The notes under the pieces were generated by a model. That model saw only the letters and a program-made list of their open reading frames with translations. It had not been told where the DNA came from and made no database searches. Shown in pieces: positions 1 through 7,889 of a stretch of DNA of 64,000 nt. The position numbers and the translations under genes are program-made. This DNA is from Ignavibacteriales bacterium UBA1304 (lineage in GTDB: Bacteria > Bacteroidota > Ignavibacteria > Ignavibacteriales > Ignavibacteriaceae): contig DBTY01000034.1 in assembly GCA_002307295.1 (NCBI GenBank), positions 119,328-183,327 on the forward strand, in the 5' to 3' direction. The stretch's first letter is position 1; every line of letters begins with the position of its first letter.

Positions 1-1195
1 CTTCAGCTTTTTCTCTTTCAGTAATGTCAATAAGCACTACTACATTTGCTTTTGCTCCTTTATAAAATATTGGAGAACCTCTCACAATAACCTGCAAAGT
101 GCCGCCATCTTTTTTCCTTAATTCAATTTTGTAATCTGCAATTTTTTCGCCCCGGCTTCGTCTTTGTATGTTTTCGGCAACTATGCTGCACGATCTTTCA
201 TGCACTATAAAAAGCGCATCAGCGCCTATTACTTCTTCAGCCTTAAAACCAAGCTTAGTCTCAACTACGTTATTAATAAATATTATTTTCCCATCAGTAT
301 AAACCATAACTAAATCCGGAAGATATGTAATTAACTCCCTGTAACTGGTCTCGCTTTCAATCAGAGTTTTTTCGGCTTTTTTTAGTTCAGATATATCGTT
401 TATTACCCCTATCAATCCGCCAATTGTAAGGTTTGAATTTAGAAACGGAGTGCGGCTTATGATTACATCGTGTAAATTTCCGTCAGGGTACGCTATTCTG
501 TCTTCAAGTATTTGAGTTCTTTTTTGTTTTAAGATTTCGTCTTCTTCATAGTGAAATTTATCTATTCGTTCTCTTGGTAGAATCTCAAAAATAGTTTTCC
601 CAATTACATTGTTCCTCCCAATCTTAAGCAGCTTTTCAAACGCCATATTTACGCCAAGGAAAACCCCTTTTGTATTTTTATAGTAGACTGGGTTAGGCAG
701 CGAATCCAACAGTATATTATTTAAATCAAGTTTATACTTTAGATTGATTTGGTTTTTCTTCCGCTTGGTTATGTCTTCAATTAAAGCAGAATAATTTACT
801 ATTTCCCCTTCGTCATTTCTGGAAGCTGTAACCGAAGCTTCAACCCAACGGTATTCTGATTGAGAGATTAATAATCTGCATTCAATCTTAAAACCGTTTT
901 TCATCCCGTTTGATAAATCAGTGATCTCTGCGCTAATTTTTTTAGCGTCGGCAGGATAAAACAAATTTAGAAATGCATTCCCTTTTGAAGAAAGGAAATC
1001 TTCAGCTAAATCATAAAGCTTAATATTACCTACAACTAACTTTGCAGGATACTTGTCTTCCGGAAGAAAAACAAAAACTAAATAGCCATTCCGTTTAATT
1101 ACTTCATTTAGCAATTGCACGTGTTTATGAGCGTCCTGGATATATGGATCCAGATTCTCGATACCTTCATTCATATACTGCTTGCCCTCAGACAT
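1..1195 (-). CDS. Multi-PAS sensor protein, probably a histidine kinase (3' part outside the window)
   Basis: An open frame runs from an ATG at 1195 to the left edge without a stop, giving about 398 residues. The translation shows three consecutive PAS-like modules (roughly residues 25-145, 160-275 and 285-395). Each ends in a PAC-like stretch of the type I-x-D-I-T-x-R/E-K, for example ALIEDITKRKK and VVLIDITERE. Such arrays normally precede a histidine kinase or GGDEF output domain, but that part lies beyond the edge, so the output is unknown. No membrane segment or signal peptide is visible in the part seen, so it is probably a cytoplasmic sensor. Two response-regulator genes lie upstream on the same strand (1260-1649, 1820-3013) and are plausible partners by neighbourhood only. 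Confidence 0.8.
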   Translation of the reverse strand, partial: MSEGKQYMNEGIENLDPYIQDAHKHVQLLNEVIKRNGYLVFVFLPEDKYPAKLVVGNIKLYDLAEDFLSSKGNAFLNLFYPADAKKISAEITDLSNGMKNGFKIECRLLISQSEYRWVEASVTASRNDEGEIVNYSALIEDITKRKKNQINLKYKLDLNNILLDSLPNPVYYKNTKGVFLGVNMAFEKLLKIGRNNVIGKTIFEILPRERIDKFHYEEDEILKQKRTQILEDRIAYPDGNLHDVIISRTPFLNSNLTIGGLIGVINDISELKKAEKTLIESETSYRELITYLPDLVMVYTDGKIIFINNVVETKLGFKAEEVIGADALFIVHERSCSIVAENIQRRSRGEKIADYKIELRKKDGGTLQVIVRGSPIFYKGAKANVVVLIDITEREKAE

Positions 1196-1259
1196 AATTT
1201 ATCCTGATTAACGAATATGATGCGCGTATTTTACAAGTATTTTCTATTTTATAATTACT

Positions 1260-1649
1260 TCAACTTTTTAAATTTCTTTTTATTATAGTAATTAATTCAT
1301 TTTTTGAAGCCGGTTTCAGAATTAAATCGTCCATCCCTATAGATTCCAGATTCATAGATTCATATTCTAATGAATAAGCTGTAAAAGCCACAATTGGAAT
1401 ATTTTTAAATCTTTCATCCGCTTTTATATTCTGAGCCAGATTTATTCCGTCGAGAGGTTGTTTCAAATTAATATCCATTAAAATCAAATTAACGGCATTT
1501 GTTTCAAGCTGTACTAAAGCTCCTTCAACTGTTGAAGACCCGATCACTTTATACTCTTTGCGCAGAAGAATCTTTGTCGTTTCAAAAATCTCTTCAATAT
1601 CTTCAACTATCAAAATAACCGGCAAATCATTGTGAATAGCATCATTCAT
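1260..1649 (-). CDS. Single-domain CheY-like response regulator
   Basis: This 129-residue protein is a stand-alone receiver domain. The acidic pair E16/D17 (VEDIEE), phospho-acceptor D59 (LILMDI), T90 (VAFTAY) and K112 (LKPAS) all stand at their expected places, so it should be phosphorylatable. It has no output domain, so it acts through protein contacts or in a phosphorelay. It sits 64 bases upstream of the multi-PAS sensor at 1-1195 on the same strand and downstream of the receiver-HDOD gene at 1820-3013. Partnership with that sensor is inferred from position. Confidence 0.85.
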   Translation of the reverse strand: MNDAIHNDLPVILIVEDIEEIFETTKILLRKEYKVIGSSTVEGALVQLETNAVNLILMDINLKQPLDGINLAQNIKADERFKNIPIVAFTAYSLEYESMNLESIGMDDLILKPASKNELITIIKRNLKS

Positions 1650-1819
1650 ATTTTTACTTCGCTAATAGTTTATACGCAGTAATATAAAGAGTTCAGCTGA
1701 TTATAAAAATTGGCTGAATAGATTAATTTATTTAAACAATTTTTCAAAAACAACTATTTTAATAAAACATTTTAACCGGAAATAGTAATTTGCCCTCTAA
1801 CCGGAGTCTGTTCTTTACT

Positions 1820-3013
1820 TTATATTTTTTGTTCTACAATAATTCCGCTCTGATTTTCTTTACTAAAGTAATCTTTCCAATAGTTCACTTTATCGGATAT
1901 TTTAAGAGTTTCAATATACTGTAAATCCAACGAGCCGGTACTGAATATATTATCGGCAATATGTATAATAGTTAAAGGGGAAAAGGCCATTGGATTTGAA
2001 TTAGATGGATGATGATGGTAACACACAATTTCAATTAAGGATTCAGGCAACCCCCAAATACCCATTAAATAAGCTCCAACTTCTGCGTGAGAAGTCTGAT
2101 AGAGCATATATTCGGCTTCTGTAGTTGTAATAGAATACTCGTTTTCAAGCCTTTCAATATCATGAAAATAACCTTTATGCTTCCACAAAACAATTTTTCC
2201 GATATCGTGAAGCAAACCGCCAATATATGTTTCTTCTATAAACTTTGGCTCGTTTGTTTCTTTTGAAGCTATCATTTTGGCTATTTTGGCTATTTTCAGG
2301 CTATGTTCCCATAGTTTATTTACATTATAATTAACCAAAGGCGAGGCGTCGTCGCTTGTAAAAAGATGCACCATGAGAACCAATGATTTTATTGTGCCAA
2401 GTCCTAAAAAATTTATGGCTTGCAAAGGGCTGATTACTTTTGCCGGCAGACCAAAAAAAGCCGAGTTTACAAGTTGCAATATTTTTACGGTCATTATTAT
2501 ATCTTTTGAGATATATTCTTCAATCTTTTTTAACGAGGGATTAACTTTATTTGTTTCTTCTTCTATTTTAAGATATAGCTCTGGCAATCCAGGTAAATCT
2601 TTTATCCCGTTGACAAATTTGGCAATTTCCTGGTTGTGAAGATAAGTCTGAAGCGAATATATTTTACTAATTTTTCTTTTTAGCTCTATAGCATTATCCG
2701 GTTTTGCAAGAAACTGGTGCGCATATTCTGAAGATTTTAGCATAAGCGCTCTTTCTGAGGGATCTGAAATCACAATTCTAATTATTGATGGAAATGATTC
2801 TTTTATCATTTCCAGAATTTTTATTCCTTCATTATCTGGTATATGCATATCTGCAATTACCATATCTACATTGTGATTATTTAATACAAGAACAACTTCA
2901 TCGGCATTAACGGCAAAAAATATGTCCCAGTCCCCTTTTTCTGGTAGAAGCATCTTTCGGAGTGGGTTTAATATATTTGCAACATTTCCAATAATTAACA
3001 ATCTGATTTTCAT
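1820..3013 (-). CDS. Receiver-HDOD domain protein with a degenerate receiver
   Basis: This protein of 397 residues has an N-terminal receiver fold (about 1-120) followed by an HDOD domain (about 135-340). In the HDOD part, LPGLPELYLKIEEE opens the domain, the LQLVNSAFFG helix is typical, and GGLLHDIGKIVLW keeps the HD pair. HDOD proteins usually act as signalling adaptors in motility, cell-cycle or stress control rather than as proven phosphodiesterases. In the receiver, D55 (VIADMH) and the lysine of LAKPDN are present. The acidic pair that should end strand 1 is replaced by G9-N10 (LLIIGNV), so Mg-dependent phosphorylation may be impaired. The ATG at 3013 gives a normal receiver N terminus. 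Confidence 0.85.
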   Translation of the reverse strand: MKIRLLIIGNVANILNPLRKMLLPEKGDWDIFFAVNADEVVLVLNNHNVDMVIADMHIPDNEGIKILEMIKESFPSIIRIVISDPSERALMLKSSEYAHQFLAKPDNAIELKRKISKIYSLQTYLHNQEIAKFVNGIKDLPGLPELYLKIEEETNKVNPSLKKIEEYISKDIIMTVKILQLVNSAFFGLPAKVISPLQAINFLGLGTIKSLVLMVHLFTSDDASPLVNYNVNKLWEHSLKIAKIAKMIASKETNEPKFIEETYIGGLLHDIGKIVLWKHKGYFHDIERLENEYSITTTEAEYMLYQTSHAEVGAYLMGIWGLPESLIEIVCYHHHPSNSNPMAFSPLTIIHIADNIFSTGSLDLQYIETLKISDKVNYWKDYFSKENQSGIIVEQKI

Positions 3014-3165
3014 TTTGGGCCTGTACGGTTTAGAGTATTATCGACTATTTTACAGAATATTTTATTGCTCAGACTTTTCTTTATTGAAATAAATAGAATA
3101 TATACATGAAAAGCAAGCGAAGTCTGCTTTATACTGTAAAATTTTTTTATAACAACTCGCGTAAA

Positions 3166-3199
3166 AAAAAACCCATCCAGATTATTCGGGATGGGTTTT
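3166..3199 (-). terminator. Intrinsic terminator of the heat-shock block
   Basis: Stem AAACCCATCC / GGATGGGTTT with a loop of about 9 bases. Read on the minus strand it is followed by a run of T. It lies just past the hsp20 stop at 3213 and so fits the end of the hsp20-dnaK-hsp20 transcripts. Confidence 0.85.
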
Positions 3200-3212
3200 A
3201 GTATTAACGGAG

Positions 3213-3611
3213 CTACTTTATTTCTATAATTTTCGGTTTTACTCTTTCATGTTTTGGCAAGCGGATATTTAACTGTCCATTTTCCATCTTAGCTTCAATA
3301 CGCGTATCGTCAATACTATCGGAAATATTAAATTTCCTATAGTAGTTTCCAATTGCCGATTCATTAAGAATATATCTCTTATCCATCATTTCTTTGAACT
3401 TAATCTTACCGAAAATAACAAGAGACCCGTCTTCAATATTAATTTTAACGTCCTCTTTATTCAGCCCTGGCATATCTGCCGTTAACATATAATCGTCTGC
3501 GGTTTCATATATATTCACTGCCGGAGCATAACAGCATTCATTCCCGATAGATTTTTCCCATGACTGGGAACCGTTCTCTTCAACCTTTACTAATTCTTTA
3601 TTATCGTCCAT
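3213..3611 (-). CDS. Small heat-shock protein, Hsp20/alpha-crystallin family
   Basis: This 132-residue protein has an alpha-crystallin domain at about 30-122. The family signatures are visible: ADMPGLNKEDVKI at the start of the domain, then DGSLVIFGK, and the closing ENGQLNIRLPK. It is an ATP-independent holdase that keeps unfolding proteins soluble for DnaK. The N-terminal arm is short and carries two adjacent cysteines (NECCYAP). The start at 3611 is backed by a good GGAGG ribosome binding site six bases upstream. It is the last gene of the heat-shock block, 48 bases after dnaK, and is followed by a clear terminator. Confidence 0.92.
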   Translation of the reverse strand: MDDNKELVKVEENGSQSWEKSIGNECCYAPAVNIYETADDYMLTADMPGLNKEDVKINIEDGSLVIFGKIKFKEMMDKRYILNESAIGNYYRKFNISDSIDDTRIEAKMENGQLNIRLPKHERVKPKIIEIK

Positions 3612-3659
3612 TTCATACCTCCGAGTAATTTAATCATTTCTTAATAACGTTTATTGTTA

Positions 3660-5636
3660 TTATTTCTTATCATTATCATCAACTACTTCATAGCTTGCAT
3701 CCTGAACTTCCTTTTCGTCGCTCTTAGGAGCAGCGCCAGAAGCCGACTGCTGACCGTCTGCATTTTGACCATTAGCGAAGTCTTGAGGATTAAATCCTGC
3801 TGCGCCTGGGTCGCCGCCAGGCTGTTGACCTGGATTAGCCTGAGAATACATTTGCGAAGCTAATTCGTTCCATACTTTATTAAGGCCTTCAGTGGCGGCT
3901 TTAATCTGATCCGAATTATTTGTAGCTAAAGCGTCTTCAACTTTTTTGATTTCCGTTTCTAATTTAGCTTTAGCTTCGGCTGGAATTTTGTCTTTCAGCT
4001 CTTCAATCTGTTTCTTGGTCTGGAATACAAGACTATCAGCCTGATTTTTAATTTCAACGCTTTCTTTCTTTTTCTTATCTTCAGCCGCATGTTCTTTAGC
4101 GTCGTTTTTCATTTTATCAACTTCGTCGCTTGAAAGACCGCTTGAAGAAGTAATTCTGATGCTTTGTTCCTTGCCAGTAGCCTTATCTTTAGCGCCTACG
4201 TGAAGAATACCGTTAGCGTCAATATCAAATGTAACTTCAACCTGAGGAATGCCTCTTGGAGCAGGCGGAATTCCGTCAAGGTGGAATCTGCCAAGCGTCT
4301 TGTTATCGGCCGCCATAGGTCTTTCACCCTGCAATACGTTAATCTCAACCGACGGCTGGTTATCAGAAGCGGTAGAGAATACCTCGCTCTTCTTTGTAGG
4401 GATAGTAGTATTAGCGTTTATCAAGGTAGTCATTACTCCTCCCATGGTTTCGATGCCAAGAGATAAAGGAGTTACGTCTAATAAAAGAACATCCTTAACG
4501 TCGCCTGTTAAAACGCCTCCCTGAATAGCTGCGCCAACTGCTACAACTTCATCAGGATTAACGCCTTTGTGAGGTTCTTTGCCAAATATTTTTTTAACTA
4601 ATTCCTGTACCATTGGAATTCTTGTCGATCCGCCTACAAGAATGACTTCGTCAATCTGAGATACATTTACAGCAGCGTCTCTCAAAGCTGTTTCGCATGG
4701 GATTCTTGTTTTTTCAACAAGATCGTCTATCAACTGTTCAAATTTCGCTCTTGAAACATTTATGTTTAAGTGCTTAGGACCGTCCTGAGTAGCGGTAACG
4801 AACGGTAAATTTACGTCTGTCTGAGCCGAAGAAGACAATTCAACTTTAGCTTTTTCTGCCGCTTCTTTAAGTCTCTGTAAAGCCATAGGATCTTTTCTTA
4901 AATCAATTCCGTCAGTTCTTTTAAATTCATCAGCTAAAAAGTCAATAAGTCTCTGGTCAAAATCGTCGCCGCCTAAGTGGCCGTCGCCGTTAGTCGATTT
5001 AACTTCAAATACGCCTTCGCCAAGTTGAAGAACCGAAACGTCAAAAGTACCGCCGCCTAAATCATAAACTGCAACAAGCTGTTCTTTCCCTTTTTTATCC
5101 AAACCATAAGCAAGAGCGGCCGCAGTAGGCTCGTTGATTATTCTTCTTACCTTTAATCCTGCAATTTCTCCAGCGTCTTTAGTAGCTTGTCTTTGGGAAT
5201 CGTTAAAATATGCAGGCACCGTAATAACAGCCTCGGTAACTTCCTGACCTAAATACTCTTCCGCTGTTTTCTTCATTTTCTGCAAAGTCATGGAGCTGAT
5301 TTCCGGAGGAGAATAAACTCTATCTCCAATCTGTACTCTTGCCGAACCATTATCGCCAGAGATTACTTCATAAGGGACTTTTTTCATTTCTTCGGTAACT
5401 TCGTTCAAACTTCTGCCCATGAATCTTTTAATAGAGAACACGGTGTTTTTAGGATTTGTAATTGCTTGTCTTTTTGCAGGCTGCCCCACTAAGCGCTCGC
5501 CTGTTTTTGTAAAAGCAACCACCGACGGAGTCGTTCTGCCGCCTTCGGAGTTAGGTATTACTACCGGATCGTTTCCTTCCATTACGGAAACGCAGGAATT
5601 AGTAGTGCCTAAATCTATTCCTATTATTTTTCCCAT
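3660..5636 (-). CDS. dnaK: Molecular chaperone DnaK (Hsp70)
   Basis: A full-length DnaK of 658 residues. The nucleotide-binding domain (about 1-385) opens with GIDLGTTNSCVSV and carries the phosphate motif VYDLGGGTFDVS, VPAYFNDSQRQATKDAG and the adenosine motif ILVGGSTRIPMVQ. The linker DVLLLDVTPLSLGIETMGG leads into the substrate-binding domain, and a helical lid and a G/Q/P-rich tail end in the acidic sequence EVVDDNDKK. It refolds proteins by ATP cycles with DnaJ and GrpE, neither of which is in this window. It lies between two hsp20 genes, so holdase and foldase are made together. The start at 5636 follows an AAGGAAG ribosome binding site. Confidence 0.99.
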   Translation of the reverse strand: MGKIIGIDLGTTNSCVSVMEGNDPVVIPNSEGGRTTPSVVAFTKTGERLVGQPAKRQAITNPKNTVFSIKRFMGRSLNEVTEEMKKVPYEVISGDNGSARVQIGDRVYSPPEISSMTLQKMKKTAEEYLGQEVTEAVITVPAYFNDSQRQATKDAGEIAGLKVRRIINEPTAAALAYGLDKKGKEQLVAVYDLGGGTFDVSVLQLGEGVFEVKSTNGDGHLGGDDFDQRLIDFLADEFKRTDGIDLRKDPMALQRLKEAAEKAKVELSSSAQTDVNLPFVTATQDGPKHLNINVSRAKFEQLIDDLVEKTRIPCETALRDAAVNVSQIDEVILVGGSTRIPMVQELVKKIFGKEPHKGVNPDEVVAVGAAIQGGVLTGDVKDVLLLDVTPLSLGIETMGGVMTTLINANTTIPTKKSEVFSTASDNQPSVEINVLQGERPMAADNKTLGRFHLDGIPPAPRGIPQVEVTFDIDANGILHVGAKDKATGKEQSIRITSSSGLSSDEVDKMKNDAKEHAAEDKKKKESVEIKNQADSLVFQTKKQIEELKDKIPAEAKAKLETEIKKVEDALATNNSDQIKAATEGLNKVWNELASQMYSQANPGQQPGGDPGAAGFNPQDFANGQNADGQQSASGAAPKSDEKEVQDASYEVVDDNDKK

Positions 5637-5666
5637 TATCAGACTTCCTTATTTTATATTTAATTT

Positions 5667-5685
5667 GGGGCGGTTTTACCGCCCC
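5667..5685 (-). promoter_or_regulatory. GC-rich hairpin between hsp20 and dnaK
   Basis: Perfect 7-bp stem GGGGCGG / CCGCCCC with a five-base loop lies in the 68-base gap between the upstream hsp20 and dnaK. On the minus strand it is not followed by a T run, so it looks more like an mRNA processing or stability element, or a weak attenuator, than a full terminator. Function is inferred from structure and place. Confidence 0.5.
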
Positions 5686-5704
5686 GGTTTAATTCAATTG
5701 TTAA

Positions 5705-6139
5705 TTATTTAATTTCAATGTTTTTTTCTTTAGCCGTTTTTGGCGCGGCTTTTTCTAACGCAATTTTTAGAATTCCATTTTCAAAAGCGGCCGAAACCTT
5801 ATTTGAATCTACTTCAACCGGCAATGTAAAACTTCTGGAAAACGAACCGTAAGCTCTTTCTGTTCTGTGAAAGTTCTTATCTTTCTTTTCTTCTTCCTGT
5901 TTCTTTTCGCCGCTTATTGTAAGCACGTTGTCTTCTAAAACTATTTTAAGATTTTCTTTTGCTATCCCAGGAACTTCGGCATCAACAAATATATTTTTTT
6001 CGTCCTCAGAAATATCTATTTTTGGATGATAAGTTAAATTCATGTCGAAATTGATTGCTGGAAAATCTCCAAATAATTTTTGCATCCTGTTGTTAAAGCC
6101 TTCAAGCTCTTTCAAGGGTTCAAATCTTACTAGTGTCAT
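5705..6139 (-). CDS. Small heat-shock protein, Hsp20/alpha-crystallin family
   Basis: The protein has 144 residues from the ATG at 6139. An in-frame ATG at 6163 exists, but AAGGAG directly precedes the 6139 start and the family N terminus MTLVRFEPLKEL begins there, so 6139 is chosen. The alpha-crystallin domain (about 38-140) shows AEVPGIAKENLKI, NVLTISGEKK and ENGILKIALEK. It resembles classical class-A Hsp20 proteins more closely than the hsp20 copy at 3213-3611. It is first in the block hsp20-dnaK-hsp20. The region upstream (6140-6348) is a divergent promoter shared with birA. Confidence 0.93.
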   Translation of the reverse strand: MTLVRFEPLKELEGFNNRMQKLFGDFPAINFDMNLTYHPKIDISEDEKNIFVDAEVPGIAKENLKIVLEDNVLTISGEKKQEEEKKDKNFHRTERAYGSFSRSFTLPVEVDSNKVSAAFENGILKIALEKAAPKTAKEKNIEIK

Positions 6140-6259
6140 TTTCTTTCTCCTTTTAATTATCATTTAACTGTCTTTAGCTTATCAAGCATCGTGCCAAATT
6201 GATTTTGTTTGTTATCTTGCTGTTTTTTAACTAATTTCACATCAATTTTTTTTTGGCGC

Positions 6260-6315
6260 TTGACAAACTGACATTCTTAGCTGCCATTATGACAAGATGA
6301 CATCACTTTTGTCAT
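6260..6315. promoter_or_regulatory. Divergent promoter region with clustered TGACA/TGTCA motifs
   Basis: Between the heat-shock block and birA, TGACA occurs repeatedly: TTGACAA at 6260, TGACA near 6269, ATGACAA at 6289, ATGACA at 6297, then the inverted TTGTCAT at 6309-6315. ATGACAA (6289-6295) and TTGTCAT (6309-6315) form a perfect 7-bp inverted repeat with a 13-base spacer. No CIRCE element (TTAGCACTC/GAGTGCTAA) is present. This could be an operator for the heat-shock block. The regulator is not known from the sequence. Confidence 0.4.
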
Positions 6316-6348
6316 ATTTACAGACATTTTTACATTTATGAGGATACT

Positions 6349-7125
6349 ATGTTCAATATAGAAGAATTCGATTTAAAACTTGACTCCGATTATATAGGAA
6401 GAAATTTTGTGATAATTGAGGAATTAGATTCTACTAATGCCTTTTTGCTCGATAAAACCAAACAATTTAACGAAAACGGCACTGTTGTTTTTGCGGAATC
6501 CCAAACTCAGGGACGAGGCAGAAAGGATCGCGTTTGGCAAAGCGCGCCTGGGTTAAATCTTACTTTTTCTATTTTACTAAATAAAAAAGGAAATATCCCG
6601 GAATCTTTGAGCCTTCTTAATCTTGGCGTTTCATTAGCCGTAGCTAATTCGCTCGAAAATCTTTATAACGTAAAAACGCATCTTAAATGGCCTAATGACG
6701 TTTTGATTAATGATAAAAAAATTGTTGGAATACTTTCCGAGTCGGTTTCGCAGGGAAGCAAAATTGAAAGAGTTGTAATTGGAATTGGAATAAACGCTAA
6801 CCAGACTTACTTCCCCGATGATTTTGGCATTCCTCCAACTTCATTAAAAATTGAAACAGATCAGACTATTGACCGCGAACGATTGCTTGCAGAAACCCTT
6901 ATTAATATAGAGGATATCATTAAGCGCATTAATGAAAGTCCGGCTACTGTAGTGCAGGACTGGAGATCGAAGTGTAAAATGATTGGCGATAATATTATGA
7001 TTACCGACGGCGAGAATACTAAATCCGGTATTTTTGACGATATTGACGAAGAAGGATTTTTACTCCTTAAAAGCAGAAGCGGCAGAATTGAAAAAATCCA
7101 TTACGGAGACGCAAGCGTTAGATGA
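6349..7125 (+). CDS. birA: Biotin-[acetyl-CoA-carboxylase] ligase
   Basis: A 258-residue biotin protein ligase that activates biotin to biotinyl-AMP and attaches it to the lysine of biotin carboxyl carrier protein. The catalytic domain (about 20-200) contains the biotinyl-AMP loop GRGRKDRVWQS, the sheet motif GLNLTFSILL, and KWPNDVLINDKKIVGILSES with the active-site lysine. A small SH3-like C-terminal domain follows. No N-terminal helix-turn-helix domain is present, so this is a group I, non-repressor ligase. It is first in the operon birA-coaX-cysteine desulfurase. accD, another part of acetyl-CoA carboxylase, lies in the convergent operon downstream. Confidence 0.95.
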   Translation: MFNIEEFDLKLDSDYIGRNFVIIEELDSTNAFLLDKTKQFNENGTVVFAESQTQGRGRKDRVWQSAPGLNLTFSILLNKKGNIPESLSLLNLGVSLAVANSLENLYNVKTHLKWPNDVLINDKKIVGILSESVSQGSKIERVVIGIGINANQTYFPDDFGIPPTSLKIETDQTIDRERLLAETLINIEDIIKRINESPATVVQDWRSKCKMIGDNIMITDGENTKSGIFDDIDEEGFLLLKSRSGRIEKIHYGDASVR

Positions 7126-7889
7126 ATTTATTAGCGGTAGACATTGGCAATACAAGAATAAAAGCCGGACTTTTTTTAGATGAGGTTCTTGATTCGGTAA
7201 ACGTATTTTACAGCCTTAACGAATTAACGGATTATATATTCTTAATAAAAAACGTTAAGCATATCGCCGTGTCTTCTGTTGTGCCGGCGCTAACCGAAGA
7301 GCTTACCAGCGCGCTTAAAGAACGCGCTGATATCATCCCTTTTATTATTACGTCTGACAGCCGGTTCAGCTTCTCGCTTAATTACGATACTCCCGACTCA
7401 TTAGGGATTGATAGAATCTGCTCCTGCGAAGGAGCTTTGGAGTGTATAAAACAAAACAAAAAAGAATTTAATAAAGACTATTTTATAGTCACGACGGCTT
7501 TAGGCACTGCGACCACTGTTAACATTGTAAAAAACGGAACCGAATTTATAGGCGGCGCAATAGCGCCCGGCTTATTTACAATGGCTGATTCGTTAAGCGA
7601 TAATACTGCAAGGCTCCCCAATGTTGAATTTACTTCATACGAAGGAGTTATTGGAAATAACCCTGTAAAAGCGATTGAGTCTGGTATAATTAACTCTACT
7701 TTGGGTTTGTATTACATGGTCTTTGAAAATCTATACAGCCAGTATTCGGCTCAGGATATATTTTTCTTTATTACAGGGGGCAATGCAAAATACATTACGC
7801 CTCATTTAAAATTAAATTATACTCATATAGACGAATTAGTTTTATTAGGTATAAAAGCAGTTTTTGAAAAGAATAAGAATGATGACTGA
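7122..7889 (+). CDS. coaX: Type III pantothenate kinase
   Basis: At 255 residues it has the usual CoaX length. The ASKHA-fold phosphate motif DIGNTRIKAGLF opens the protein, the conserved SLGIDRICSCEGA follows (about 104-116), then TALGTATTVNIV and GGAIAPGLFTM. It phosphorylates pantothenate, the first step of CoA synthesis. One oddity: the usual V-D-x-G-T-A segment, whose Asp contributes to monovalent-cation binding in characterised CoaX enzymes, reads TTALGTA here, so that Asp is absent. The ATG overlaps the birA stop by four bases (ATGA), so the two are translationally coupled. PanC, which makes the substrate, is encoded in the facing operon. Confidence 0.93.
   Translation: MNLLAVDIGNTRIKAGLFLDEVLDSVNVFYSLNELTDYIFLIKNVKHIAVSSVVPALTEELTSALKERADIIPFIITSDSRFSFSLNYDTPDSLGIDRICSCEGALECIKQNKKEFNKDYFIVTTALGTATTVNIVKNGTEFIGGAIAPGLFTMADSLSDNTARLPNVEFTSYEGVIGNNPVKAIESGIINSTLGLYYMVFENLYSQYSAQDIFFFITGGNAKYITPHLKLNYTHIDELVLLGIKAVFEKNKNDD

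Noticed and set aside
2373..2639. Plus-strand frame opposite the HDOD gene, and similar frames opposite dnaK, sprA and kdpB
   Set aside because: They lie fully within well-supported genes on the other strand and show no domain or ribosome binding site.
6140..6163. Upstream ATG (6163) as the start of the first hsp20
   Set aside because: The extension translates the ribosome binding site of the better start at 6139 and is not part of the family N terminus.
6240..6348. CIRCE/HrcA operator for the heat-shock block
   Set aside because: No TTAGCACTC...GAGTGCTAA pair is present; only TGACA-type motifs are seen.
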